A stretch of 64,000 nucleotides of DNA, taken from Paracentrotus lividus (Eukaryota > Echinodermata > Echinoidea > Camarodonta > Echinidae). This document shows, piece by piece, positions 26,501-37,353 of this stretch. How positions within the stretch are numbered: the stretch's first letter is position 1; the number at the start of each line of letters is the position of its first letter. Location of the stretch: contig CALNVZ010003426.1 in assembly GCA_940671915.1 (NCBI GenBank), positions 39,211,389-39,275,388 on the forward strand, given 5' to 3'. The notes beneath the pieces were generated by a model. That model was not told where the DNA came from, searched no databases, and saw only the letters and a program-made list of their open reading frames with translations. The position numbers and the translations under genes were made by a program.

Positions 26501-29500
26501 ATGCCATTGGCGCCATTGGTCTCATTCTCTATCTCATCTACCTAGTCTTCGCCTGCATCTACAGCGTCGAGGGCGCCACCACCCTGCTCATTATCACTGG
26601 CATTGCCGTCTTTCTCTATCTCTACAACATCCTGAGCAACCTGTTCGGATCCCAGATCTACGAAGGCGCTATTGCACCTGTCGTAAAGACATCAAGCAAG
26701 TCCTGGCCCTATATCAAATGGTAAAATATTCGTACAAGTTTGTTCCTTAGAAGCTGGGCTACTTCTTTGTTCCCAGGGCCCAGTAATATGAGGTTTGCGA
26801 TCAATTGGAAAGGTTAAACAACAATGCTGATTCGAATAATGGTCCATCATTTGCATGCAACAATGGTCTTGAATGGCTATTGCCATTTTGGTTTTGATAG
26901 CAAACCTTTGTGTTTCAGAGCTCAGAGATGATAGTTAAATAGCTCATTATATATTTAGGATGAAGGAAAGGGCACCTTATATAAAATATATATTATTTTT
27001 CTTACAGTTATAGGTTTTGTTACATGCTGTTTGTATTTGATTTACAAGTAATAATGTATAAGTTGCTACCTGAAAAGATTATAGATTAATTGCGGGGGAT
27101 TTGTTTGTTGTATTAATTTTATAATTAACTTTAAAATGATATTATTGATATGAATATTCTTGATCAACTCCCTTTCTTTACCAGGCCCTTCTTCCTTCTT
27201 GCGATTTCTTGCCTTGCTGTCGCTATCTACTTCTTAACCCGTAACAATCCTGATCAGCTCATCTCCTTCGCCGGTCTCGTCATCTTCATCTTCTTTTCCT
27301 TCGTCTGCTCCAAGCATCCCAGACATGTAAGTGATTATCGTCTTCTTCTATCCCATTTGAGAAAATATTCCACATTATGTGGTTTGACTATGAGCTTTAA
27401 AATTATACCAGATATATTAGCAGAAAGAGCAAACATTTCTGCACACAATTAAGACCAGTTTTGAAGTGTCACCACTTGCGGTTTGGTGGCAGGAAATAAA
27501 ATAAGGCGATTTCGTTTTAAAATCCATTAATTGGCAACGATCTGACTGAGGGAAAATCAGTGTTCTTCCTGGACAAATTGGCAGTCATAATAAGTTGAAA
27601 CATAGTTAATGTCTTGGTGTATTTGTTTAACATATCAAGCATAAAAAAGGTCTACATAAATAATGCTAAATGAGTTGACCACTAGACAATATCATCCACC
27701 CCTAACGAGTTGACCTTTGCCCTTTTGACCCTCCAGGTGAAATGGCGACCTGTGATCTGGGGTTTGACCCTCCAGTTCCTTCTTGGTCTGTTCATCCTGA
27801 AGACCAACGTGGGCTTCAACATCTTCAATTGGATGGGAACTCTCGTCCAGACCTTCCTCGGCTACTCTACCGCTGGATCCATCTTCCTCTTTGGGGAACT
27901 GTACTATCAACATTTCTTTGCCTTTGGGGTAAGTGAAGTAGAAAAGAGTACAGTCCATTCCTGTTCTAACAATGACAGATACGAGATTTAGTTATAATAA
28001 CAAGGCAGCTCTCCTTGTACTTGTACTTATGCTCATGTGTTCAATACCACAAGATTTTGTTATGAGTTAATTGGCCTGGTCTTGAGCACCTCATTGTAAC
28101 TAGACTAGACTGCAATAAAGAATTGTGATTTTATAGCACATAATAATTGAATGTTACAATGCATTTTATAAAAGGTTATGGCTTTAAAAAAGGCAAACTT
28201 CCAGTAACAAAGAACAAGAGCTTTTCTTGGAGATCAAGTTATTCTCCGCTGTATCACCCCTACAATAAAAAAGTACTACAATACCCTTACAAAGTAACGT
28301 CTGATTCTTAGTAAGTTAAAGTCCTGTAAAAATAACAATTGCACCTTACTAGTAATTGTTTCATGAGGTGTACATGTATTTGTTAAAATATAAAAGTACA
28401 TACAAGACCACCTAAAGTTAAATTTGTCAAGTTTAACAACATACCTACAAGTTATGTTAGTAGCCCAGCCACAACTGTATTGAATTGAGAACCTTGGTAA
28501 TAATGTGCACCATCTTTCTTTCTTTCAGGTGTTGCCCATCGTGATCTACTTCAGCAGTGCTATCTCTATCCTGTACTACCTGGGTGTCATGCAAGTTGTT
28601 ATTAAGAAGATTGCATGGATCATGCAGTGCACCATGAAGACGTCCGCCTCCGAGTCACTCAACGCCGCCGGGAATATCTTTATTGGTCAGGTATGTATAA
28701 TATACACTTGGTCTAACAGCAGTTTGTCCAATTCCACATGGGCTATAAAACCCATTTGGTCTACTAACAATTTGGTCTATCTTCCCCTTGATCTAATACA
28801 TACTTGGTCTAATAACCATTTCGTCTGATTGCCTGTTCATCTAAAAACCAAATTGTCTGATTGCATTTTTGTCCAATTCCCAAATGAGTATTTTTTATCC
28901 CACATAAAATCTCCCTGTTATTTCAGCAAATGAAATAAAACTAAAAACAGTTACTTTGATTATGACCTCATAATTTACACATCTAGATTTCTGACAATGG
29001 TTTTACTTTACGAATAAAGAAATTGTAAAAATGATATCAAATTATTGTAACATTCACTTTCCTCTTTGTTCTTTGTAATTTATTGTTTACAATTATCTTT
29101 TATTTTGGTTTCCAGACTGAGGCACCCCTTCTTATCCGTCCATACCTGCCTCAAATGACCCGATCAGAGATCCACGCCGTCATGACCGGTGGTTTCGCCA
29201 CAATCGCAGGAAGTGTTCTTGGTGCCTTCGTTGCCAACGGCATCAGCGCCACTCATCTGATCTCTGCCTCTGTCATGTCGGCTCCAGCGGCCCTAGCTGT
29301 CTCAAAGCTCATGTACCCTGAGACAGAAAAATCAAGAACCATCACAGAGGAAGATGTAAAGTTACCCAAGGGGTGAGTGCAAGAGCTAATTACTTTGGTC
29401 TTTGCTTTCAGGTGTTGGTTTCTGTTGGTTTTTTTTTTTTTGGGGGGGGGGGTTTCGGGACATATTTTTTTAAAAAAAAGTGTTTTTTTTATTTTGTTGG

Positions 29501-32003
29501 GTTGTGGTGAAGATTTGTAATAAAAAATTAGAAGTTTTCGCAAATGAGTACTTGCTGAGTTATGAGCAAACTAAGTAAGTCATCACGCATTAAAATCAAT
29601 ACAAACCATTAGCTCGTTATAGCACCACCTCAAATCCTCAGCTACCATCTGGCCCATTTCCTTATCCAGTAGTCTTATGGTATTAGCCCACTTTAATGAT
29701 GATACATATACTATCGTCATAGCACAATTACTTGCATACACAATGACAGACATGTTACCAGTTGAAAACAAGTACTACTCCTCAAAATATTATTTTCCGT
29801 ATATAAAGGCTATTTTCTTACTAAACTTATACCTTTTTCTTTTAAATACTCATCTCAAAGGTGCATTTATAATGACTAGCTTTTATAAGATAAAGGCTAT
29901 TAGTTTCTCAGGATCTTTCCGGTCTCGGTGACTGGAAATTGGTCCACTGACCAGACTCATCAAAAGGCCTTATCTTATGAATAAATCACAGATTTCTATG
30001 GGTTTCTTACAGAGAGGAGAGGAACATCATTAGGCTGCCTCAAAGGGTGCATCCCAGGCCGTTCCTCTGGTTCTTAACATCGCTGCTAACTAGTCACCTT
30101 CCTAGCTCTCCTGCATTCCTGGATGGCGTTCTGGGTTATCTTGGTGGCAGGTTGGCTTTGCTGACCCTCTCTTCCAGGTGAGTAGTGAAAAGTAGTAGTC
30201 TAGGACAAGATCAAATTTGAATCACTAGAGATTTTAAAAAATATATGAAGCTCAAATGTAGCTTTCATCTGGTTATCTGGTGTCTTTTTATTTAATTTTT
30301 AGACAAACAAATAACATTGATGTAAGAGACTGTATTGCCTAGATTACAATGCGAATGCACCATGTAGCATCTCCGTGCAGGAAAGGAGGTTGTGGCAATG
30401 AAATCTTCTTTAAGAATCCCTCAAAACTCCCAATTCCTTGTCCTAGTGTTATTATAATACATTTGAGATAGAACTGGCAAATTTTGGGCATACCAATCAA
30501 ATTTACCCACTCAAAAATGTCTCCTAAAGTTGTGAGTCCTTTCGCATTTGGCATCTAGTCTCATACATTGAATTCTTAGTTTTTGGCATCTGTGATTATA
30601 ATTTTTTTTTTTTTCAGATAGTTTTCATTACGAGCAATCAATCATTAATTTGTAATTTATGTACTACCAAAGCAAGAATTATTTCTTTCATAGTAAGCCT
30701 CATGGGAGGGGTTAATTAGAGATGTTGTCTTTCTTAACCATATCCTACTTGTATTGCTTGTGTTTGCAGCTGATCTGCGGGTACGTCTTCAGGCCTATCG
30801 CTTTCATCATGGGAGTCCCATGGAATGAATCCCAGGAGGTAGCCGAGCTGATTGGACTCAAGACCTTCATCAATGAGTTTGTAGCCTACGACCACCTTGC
30901 CGTTATCCTCAAGGAGAGGAATAACTGTGCTAGGCAATTCTCAGTAAGTTTAAGTTTGATTTAAGTGAGATATATGGTAGATAAAGTGACTAACTTGCCA
31001 TCATCCTTGAGAGATACAGTTGTGAAAACTACTAGATATAAGTTAGATACAAGTTGGCTTTAAGTTGGATATAAGTGAGATATAAGGTGACCAACTTGCC
31101 ATTTACTTCAGGAGAGGAAAGCCTGCAACAGGTTATTCTCGATAAATTGAATGTAAGTTGGCTATAAGTAGGATATTTGGTAGATAAAGTTGGCTTTCAG
31201 AAAAATGAATATAACATCTTAGCAGTAGTATCCATTAGAAATGCACTCGATTGGTCGGACAAATCCCAAAAATCTAGGAGAATTCAGGCCAACCAGAAAA
31301 GTATTATTTCTATAAATTCTAACCATTTCCCCCCTGTTATTCCTCTATCTTTTCCAATCTCAGGAGCGTTCAGAAGTTATTGCAACGTACGCCCTCTGTG
31401 GGTTCGCAAACATCGGTTCCATTGGAATCCAACTGGGTGGTCTTACGCCCATGGCTCCGTCCAAAGCCAAGGATCTGGCTGCCGTAGCCGTAAGAGCCCT
31501 TGTCGCTGGAACGATAGCATGCTTTATGACTGCTTGTATAGCAGGTAAGTTATACCTCTTAACTTCCCTTTTATGCCCCCTCCCAGTGTTATGGGAGTTT
31601 TTTTTTTCCACTAAAAGGAAGGGGGATTCATGACCAATGACAAAATAATCAGCTTCAATTTCAATATAATCTTTTTATTCAACCATCATAAGACATTTGG
31701 AGAAAAAAATGTACAATGACGGAAAAAGCAGACATTAATAAAGGGGTAGGCAAATATAAATTACCTATGTACCTCTCATTTTGTGTCTCTCTATTAATTA
31801 GAATTATAAAAAGGATAAGGTGTGTTGAATTGTTAAGAATCCAAATATTATCATTGTATTCCTACTTTTCTTTTGTCTTTGTAGGTGTGCTTTTTGAGCC
31901 CCAGGGGACAGATAATATATCGGCTTGCATCAACGCTACAATGGAGAGCACAGTCGCAGGTACGATCGCAGATGCTACCACCGCCGCCATGACAACGTTA
32001 TGA
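23464..32003 (+). CDS. SLC28-family concentrative nucleoside transporter (gene span, 11 coding exons)
   Basis: Predicted plasma-membrane importer that couples nucleoside uptake to an inward sodium gradient, supplying the salvage pathway. Eleven exons with GT/AG introns join in phase to about 636 residues, the usual CNT length; exon 8 must be read with its indels corrected. The order is a cytosolic hydrophilic N-terminus (about 1-95), N-terminal membrane helices typical of animal CNTs (about 97-143 and 173-215), then the conserved CNT core. Diagnostic blocks are [17 protein letters not shown] followed by TEAPLL (residues 321-343), INEFVAY (513-519) and [10 protein letters not shown] (549-558). 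Gln337, Thr338, Glu339, Glu515, Asn553 and Ser556 align with nucleoside-binding residues of the bacterial CNT structure. The selectivity pairs Gly336-Gln337 and Ser370-Val371 equal those of human CNT3, so broad selectivity is inferred. The C-terminus has two N-glycosylation sequons. The start ATG at 23464 follows TTTCAAG, with no other in-frame start in that exon. Confidence 0.93.
24277..24410. repeat. Near-perfect 134-bp hairpin in intron 1 (MITE-like)
   Basis: Ends CAGGCGCGGATC and GATCCGCGCCTG are inverse copies, and the arms (for example GGGGGCCCAATTGTCTGGG against CCCAGACAATTGGGCCCCC) pair over about 60 bp with a loop of only a few bases near 24343. It is probably a recent MITE. It lies inside intron 1 of the transporter, so the pre-mRNA would carry a long double-stranded stem. 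Confidence 0.85.
25376..25440. repeat. TATCAGGACAACTACCCC repeat fragment in intron 1
   Basis: Starts ATATCAGGACAACTACCCCC and repeats AGGACAACTACCCCC about 35 bp later, ending near GGGTTAGG. It matches the terminal motif of the elements at 40103 and 43691. It sits about 260 bp before exon 2 and does not touch the splice site. Confidence 0.6.
25700..25858 (+). CDS. SLC28-like exon 2 (residues 25-77)
   Basis: The acceptor is TCTCTACAG and the donor ACA|GTAAGT; 159 nt, phase 0 at both ends. It encodes a hydrophilic stretch with acidic and proline-rich parts ([14 protein letters not shown]) ending in VGQCWT. This is the rest of the cytosolic N-terminal domain. The NNTS sequon at about residues 58-61 should not be glycosylated if this part is cytosolic. 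Confidence 0.85.
26437..26720 (+). CDS. SLC28-like exon 3 (residues 78-172, first membrane helices)
   Basis: The acceptor is CTCCCTAG and the donor ATG|GTAAAA, leaving phase 2 so that TG joins G of exon 4 to give Trp172. After a charged segment ([12 protein letters not shown]) come two hydrophobic helices at about 97-118 and 124-143. These match the extra N-terminal helices that animal CNTs have and bacterial CNTs lack. Codon third positions are strongly C-rich compared with the AT-rich surroundings, a sign of true coding sequence. Confidence 0.93.
27185..27326 (+). CDS. SLC28-like exon 4 (residues 172-219)
   Basis: The acceptor is TTTACCAG and the donor CAT|GTAAGT; 142 nt, phase 2 in and phase 0 out. 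It encodes two hydrophobic segments ([18 protein letters not shown] and [18 protein letters not shown]) and ends SKHPRH. The SKH motif just before the WRPVIWG block is typical of the family at this position. Confidence 0.93.
27737..27928 (+). CDS. SLC28-like exon 5 (residues 220-283, start of CNT core)
   Basis: The acceptor is CCCTCCAG and the donor GGG|GTAAGT; 192 nt, phase 0. It encodes [20 protein letters not shown], then a reentrant-like segment with [13 protein letters not shown]. This corresponds to the conserved N-terminal CNT domain. Glycine and small residues are placed as expected for a sodium transporter core. Confidence 0.95.
28529..28690 (+). CDS. SLC28-like exon 6 (residues 284-337)
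   Basis: The acceptor is TCTTTCAG and the donor CAG|GTATGT; 162 nt, phase 0. It begins [20 protein letters not shown] and ends [17 protein letters not shown], the family signature. The intron cuts the signature between Gln337 and Thr338. Gly336-Gln337 are the TM7 selectivity residues; the same pair is known in human CNT3, whereas CNT1 has Ser-Gln and CNT2 Gly-Met. Confidence 0.96.
28703..28880. repeat. Degenerate TTTGGTCTA repeat in intron 6
   Basis: Repeated words of the type ACTTGGTCTAA, ATTTGGTCTACTAACA, TTGATCTAATACA and TTTGTCCAATTCC at roughly 15-20 bp intervals. This resembles the edge of the minisatellite at 46.3 and 57.3 kb (CATTTGGTCTACACC, CCTATTGGTCTACA). It is probably an old, diverged relative of that repeat. 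Confidence 0.55.
29116..29372 (+). CDS. SLC28-like exon 7 (residues 338-423)
   Basis: The acceptor is GTTTCCAG and the donor GG|GTGAGT; 257 nt, phase 0 in and phase 2 out. It begins [18 protein letters not shown], with Thr338 and Glu339 in the substrate site. It continues [14 protein letters not shown], where Ser370-Val371 are the second selectivity pair. It ends in a helix and the charged loop [20 protein letters not shown]. All residues expected for an active transporter in this part are present. Confidence 0.96.
29583..29700 (-). repeat. Dispersed repeat fragment in intron 7, shared with the 58.3-kb region
   Basis: Read on the minus strand it contains GTAGCTGAGGATTTGAGGTGG and, upstream, CATAAGACTACTGGAT. 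The transposon at 56226-59580 has GTAGCTGAGGACTTGAGGTGG and TATAAGACTACACTATT in the same order on the plus strand near 58300-58385. The two loci therefore share a dispersed repeat. The short peptide it could encode is not taken as a gene. Confidence 0.55.
30013..30177 (+). CDS. SLC28-like exon 8, interrupted by several 1-base indels (residues about 423-479)
   Basis: The acceptor (TTCTTACAG at 30012) and donor (CCAG|GTGAGT) are intact. The sequence clearly encodes the conserved block after EERNII: A-A-S-K-G-A-S, then [17 protein letters not shown] and a closing SFQ. However, the frame shifts after ATT at about 30031, again near 30090 (AAC then an in-frame TAG), near 30110, and near 30150-30175. 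The net shortfall is four bases: the observed 165 nt would be 169, exactly the length needed to pass from phase 2 of exon 7 to phase 0 of exon 9. All other exons are open, so local base-call errors are more likely than a pseudogene, but the sequence alone cannot exclude a disabled allele. Confidence 0.85.
30770..30943 (+). CDS. SLC28-like exon 9 (residues 480-537)
   Basis: The acceptor is TTTGCAG and the donor TCA|GTAAGT; 174 nt, phase 0. It starts [18 protein letters not shown], a membrane hairpin, and carries INEFVAY with Glu515, equivalent to a nucleoside-binding glutamate of the bacterial structure. It ends in a basic, polar loop ([12 protein letters not shown]). Confidence 0.96.
31364..31544 (+). 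CDS. SLC28-like exon 10 (residues 538-598)
   Basis: The acceptor is CAATCTCAG and the donor GCAG|GTAAGT, phase 1 out. It encodes [20 protein letters not shown], where Asn553 and Ser556 are the conserved FAN-x-x-S substrate residues. [10 protein letters not shown] and the last hydrophobic helix ([17 protein letters not shown]) follow. Confidence 0.96.
31885..32003 (+). CDS. SLC28-like exon 11 and stop codon (residues 598-636)
   Basis: The acceptor is TTTGTAG. The first two bases complete Gly598 and the frame ends at TGA (32001-32003). It encodes a short extracellular tail with sequons N-I-S and N-A-T, matching the glycosylated C-terminus of mammalian CNTs. The tail is alanine/threonine-rich and shorter than in vertebrates. 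A second stop, TAA, follows one base after the TGA in another frame. Confidence 0.93.
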
Positions 32004-33820
32004 TAAGGAAGGAAAGCGCCCTCGCGTGTTCCCCTGTAGATTTCTCCTTCCTGTATTATAGCATAATCTCTTTTTTATATCAAGCTGAGTGAGAGTGTGT
32101 GTTGGGATGGTTGCGTGGTGTTCAAATAGAACATAATGATGAATTTTTAAATGTTGTACCAAGCTTGTATTGAAGTAATAATCAAACGAAGCAATAGTAG
32201 AAGTGTTTTAAAGGAATGACAGGGCCCTATAATTAATTGACTGAAATGCTTTCCAAAGAAGATGAAAATATCTTCAAAGGTTGTTCAGACACCAGCCGTT
32301 TTATTTATTCTGGGGTGAAAAATGGTTCATACAAAATGATCCTCAGGCATTTTAGATAAGATATTTTTATTGACTCATCAACATTACAGAAAAAGGAGGG
32401 GGGGGGGAGGATCATATGTAGTTGACTTAACTCTTCAAATTTTTGTTGATTTTACACTGAAGTTTCACTTGGAAAATTACAAAGAGTTTCAATATATGAA
32501 TGTATCTAGGACATTGCCGAATGACATTTTGATGCACAAAGCTCAGGTCAGGCTAAGATGCGACCATTCCTTTTAATTCTTTAGAATTACAATCCTGAAA
32601 ATTCCAATCATTGTCATTACCTGTAAAGAAAGTGCATTTTTATGAATAGTGTTTATTAATGACTTTATTTATTGGAATTTTTATTACAAATCCTCCTATT
32701 TAAGCATTTTGAGGCTCCCTTGTACATAACTATTTTCTTCTATATTTATTCTACATCTTTCATCGTCATGAATGTTCATGGTGTAAGGTTTTTGATGAGA
32801 AATATACCAACTCCTGTTTTTTTTTATTTTTTTATTTAAAATAACTTATTACCCCCATACTTTGATGAATATGTCTGTTGATGAACTACTTATATTGATG
32901 ATTAAACTCCCTTTTAATGTCATGGATTATGTAAGGTCCTTTTAGCAAGTATACTTGTGATTTGAAAGGAGTGTGTGATTACAATTAGTACTCATACTCA
33001 AGTTAAGTCTATATGCTTGAAAAAAACTAATAATTTCATGTTGTCCATTAATAATATTTAGTGTGTGATGGCGTTACAGTGAAACAAAGATATGGTAGTC
33101 TTGCATACTGTAGCCAGTAGTTTTATCATGCTTTTTAAAAAGCATTTTAGTAGCTTTTATCACCACACGTCATATTAATGAAGTTCAACTTACAATGTGT
33201 GGTGTTTTTTTGAAAGATTATATTTTACAAACTAAACTCTGTATTGGTTGAGATTGTTATGTAGTAAAAGTTTGAGGACTTTGATTCTTGCATTTTTGTT
33301 AGAAATCTCAAATATCATCCCTGCTTTAGATGAAGGACATAAACAAATATTTGAATGTGTAAAGAGAGATATTTAGATATTTTAAATTATTGCCATGGCA
33401 ACTGATACATGAAAATAAGAGGACATGTATATCATCCATTACCTTTAACTTGATTTATTGAGGAGTAACTAACCAACCAGAATTTTATGAGGGCAGAAAC
33501 TAGTTTTATCTATCTAGAAATCTCATTCCACGTGTTACTCTTAGTTCTCCATGAATAGTTGGATGATATGAAATGGAGCAATGGTTATTGCTTGATTTGT
33601 GGAGCTTTTGCTAATTTGTGCCTTTACCTTGTTGATAAAAAGCTGTATATTTATTTGATTTTTGTATAGCAATGGCTTGATTACATATCGCTTGCATTCG
33701 CGCAAATCTTTTGTCCCTTTGACATTTTAAAAGTAAATTATGACATGGGTTTTGAAATGAACACCATGTGAAGATGGTAAAGTTATTGAGGTAACAAATA
33801 AATGGTTGTTTGATAGATTA
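32004..33820 (+). other. Probable 3' UTR and candidate polyadenylation signal
   Basis: AT-rich sequence after the stop codon with no MITE recognised. AATAAA at 33797-33802 is followed by T/G-rich sequence and is a candidate cleavage signal. AATAAA at about 34990 is an alternative. The true UTR end is not determined. Confidence 0.35.
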
Positions 33821-35898
33821 ATTTTCGCCTTTCAGATGTTACAAAGTGCAAGTATACTATGAATTGATCTTTGCATGCTATATTTTTATAGAATGATTGA
33901 ATGCAATGAGCCGAGTGCAATGCAATATCGCAAGTTCTTTACTCTAATATTTAATATGAATAACCCTTTCTGAAACCCTAATGATCCAAAATACTGTTGA
34001 ACAGTTTATTATTATTTGTTCTATTTTTTCCCCCTTTTTGAAATTATGGATAAAAAGGTCTTTGTGAGTGTGTGGTCGCACTGCGTGGCATATATGCAAC
34101 AGAAGATGTATTTTCAGAGGGATTGAATTCTGGTGGGGGTTTTGTTTTGTTTTTGGTACTGTGGGAGTACCGGGGGGTGGGGGGGGGGGGCTGCTGATAG
34201 GCCCAAACTCATTACATGCTAATTGTGTGTAAACCATGTGAAAAGTGAAGAAAAAAAAGTTCTTTGTTCTTTCTTTGCACCATTCATATCTAAGTCTATG
34301 GGCAGTAACTGCCTCCTTAGTTATGAAACCCAAACAGTTCTTTTCAGAACTACCTTCTGATGAGGTCAAAGGTCATGCTATGACCTCACCAGGGGTGACC
34401 CCAACAGCTCTTTTCAGAGCTAAACTTGTAAATAGTCTATTTATGCAAAGAAATCATTGAACATTTTCACTTTACATGGTTACATGCTGGCATATACACT
34501 TGCCTTGGTATTTATTTTATAGCCCCTTATCCCCCCCCCCCCCCTAAAAAAAAAATGTAACATTCCAAATACAATCAACCCGGTTTTACAAATTTTAGGA
34601 GTAAATAACTTGTATATTATATTCAAGGTGCTAAAAGAATATAATGTACTCGTAATAAGTTGTCTATTTAATTGATTCTTCCTTCTAATAATTTTTCATT
34701 TTAACAGATAAAAATTGACAGCTTTTTTAACTTGGATAATTTCAGATTTGATTATTATTGCTGTGAATTTTCAAAAGAAAAGGCAATTAATAAATCAATA
34801 TAGCGATGATTCAAATATATTGACGAACTTATGAAGAGACTTTATGATGTGTATGATATGTAAAATAGGTTTATGTTTGTATGTCTGTATCTATCAAATC
34901 CTTATTATTCTTGTCGTAATGGGATCGGATGGTAATTTTATGAAATGAAATTCTCATAAATTTGTAACTGTGTTTGTGTTTTTGATGATGTAAATAAAGA
35001 GAAACAGATGTATCTGTTGAACTAAAAGATAAAGTTTGTTTTGAAAATCCTGTTTTATTCAGGACTGCCTGAGGAGTACATTGTGCGAGGTATAAAGGTG
35101 AAAAGTGCGTGCAAATGTGAGAGTAAGACAGAGACAAAGAAAGCTTTGAGAAGACGTTAAAAATTTATTTTTTTATTTTTATTTGTGTGTGTGTGTGTAG
35201 GGGAACAGAATGTAGTGCAATGACGATACATACACAGAGGGAGAGAGAATGAGAATAGTTTAGCAGAGAGATAGTGCATGCAGTGAGAACAGAGGGGGGG
35301 GGGGGGTAAATGGAGAAAAGACGGGAGTATTGACACGGGATATAGCGAGCGATGAGCTGATTGGTGGAAAGTTGGTCGGAGGTAAAGACTTATAATGAAT
35401 TTGACAGAGAGAAGAGAAGAGAAGAGATAAAGAAATACAACGATTTAGAGCGACGGAATGAAAGATGGAGAGTGGGTAAGAACGAGATATGAGAAAGAGA
35501 GAGAGGGATAGGAGGGAAAAGAACGGACAATAATTGCAGCAAAATGGAGACGGTCAAATAGCCGAATAAAGGAGAAATTATGGTGTGAAGGAAATTAAGA
35601 AAGATTTGTTATGATTGAGGGTCAACATGAGGCCACAGAGAGAGAGAGAGAGAGAGAGATAGGCATTGAGAAAATGAAAGAGGGGAAAAGAAAAGTAGGA
35701 ACAAAGTACTAGTGAAAAGAAAGAGAGAAGGATCTTTGAAAAAACACCTTTTTTGTCCAATAATATTTCGGTATAACACAATGTGGTCAATTCTGGATGC
35801 GTTTATGAGTACAACAATGAGAAGGAACTTACTTGTTCATGAAACAAATCGAGGAATATGACCCGGATCCTAAGTTCCCAAAATGGAGCCCAAGTGGG

Positions 35899-35988
35899 AC
35901 GGATCCAGGAGCAGACGCCCCCCTTCAATTCGAAAATTTGAAATGAAATGTCGCCGCCACCGTTTTCAAATGTTGTATCCGCCACTGT
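35899..35988. mobile_element. Fragment of a CAGTGGCGGATCC-type MITE
   Basis: The right end TGTATCCGCCACTG is clear and the interior has CGGATCCAGGAGCAGACGCC and AATTCGAAAATTTGAAAT, as in other members. The left end is not a clean inverted copy. A second GGATCC at about 35864 suggests a nested or rearranged copy. Confidence 0.5.
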
Positions 35989-36386
35989 GGAATAATAGAT
36001 CTAATAACATCTCCGTTTTTTTTTCTCGACTACAATAGGTGATCTGATAGCTTCTTTTTGATTTTCTCTCCACAGTAGGGTTAGAATTAGGTATAATGTT
36101 CGGCCAAAGGTTGAAGGTCTGTGTTATGTTTGGTTGCCAGGGTATGGATTCTTTCTTATCTGACCATATAGCTTCCATCGTGTCCTCGCGGAGGAGTCTG
36201 TTTAAACATCTTGGATACACTCTTCCTAAAAACCTGGACAGTAGTCGAATAAAACAAACACATTATATTGCTAGCTTTATAGCTGTATAACCAATTCCAA
36301 AACTAACGATTTCCTCACCTTCTATAATAAGAGGTTTGTATCTTGGGCCAGATTGTGTCTGTTTCCTGTCCGGTAGATTTGCATGA

Positions 36387-36390
<4 letters not shown>

Positions 36391-36463
<73 letters not shown>
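36391..36463. repeat. (TC)n microsatellite, about 73 bp
   Basis: A pure TC tract on the plus strand, with more TC-rich sequence after it. It is the inverse in strand sense of the GA tract at 37271. Confidence 0.95.
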
Positions 36464-36466
<3 letters not shown>

Positions 36467-37270
36467 TTTCTTTCTCTCTAACTATCTCGGGTTTTTTTTT
36501 TTCTCGACTATAGTTACCCTCGATATTATCTTGGAAGTAATCAATTGTGATAGCCGTATGTCCTTTTTGAGGCTAATACACAGTTTTGCTTGTAATAAAC
36601 AAATTAAAATGGGTAAAAGAAGATAGTAGATATGGACAGATTTCTAGAGGATCAAGAGGTCGGAAAAGGGGGTGGGGTAGGTAGGTGATAATGGTCTATG
36701 TTTCTTTAGGAAAGGGGTAATAACATAGAACAATGTATTGTGAACTTATAACTTGTGAAGGAAGAAGATCTATATTGTGTATGAAGTTTTTCATTGTAAG
36801 GAAATTATTATTATTATTAAGGAAATAATTTTGATAAGCACTTTCACGCCATCTGACTATTATGCTTATGATAAAACAGTACAATATGATAAGGGGAAAC
36901 TAAAGCAAAATCTGGGACCAGTTCATCTAGAGGGAGACACGGAAACAAGACACAACACAGGAAGGTGAACATATTGACACGGGGGTAACATGCAATATTA
37001 GACCTTTTTCATTATATACACAAAGTACAAATGAATAAAAAGGGGTAAATATTACACGATATCAAGGAGGTATTATTTGGATTAATAATGCTGAGATAGA
37101 TCTCATTGCTATGTCAATGTAGACAGTATTGTTCTCTGGTATGTAAACGTGTCTGTGATATTAAATGTATATTTGAATATATTGAGTGAGACATCACAAA
37201 TATGTTATGACCCAATTGTATTGATAATCATGACCCCATGGGAACACACACATCCCACTACAATAATTTT

Positions 37271-37280
37271 GAGAGAGGGA

Positions 37281-37353
<73 letters not shown>
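37271..37353. repeat. (GA)n microsatellite, about 83 bp
   Basis: A GA tract with a few GGGA interruptions at its left end. Frames across it give Arg-Glu or Ser-Leu polymers and are not genes. Confidence 0.95.

Noticed and set aside
30013-30177. Calling the transporter a pseudogene
   Set aside because: All other exons are open with good splice sites, the indels cluster in one exon, and the same window shows indel-type consensus errors elsewhere.
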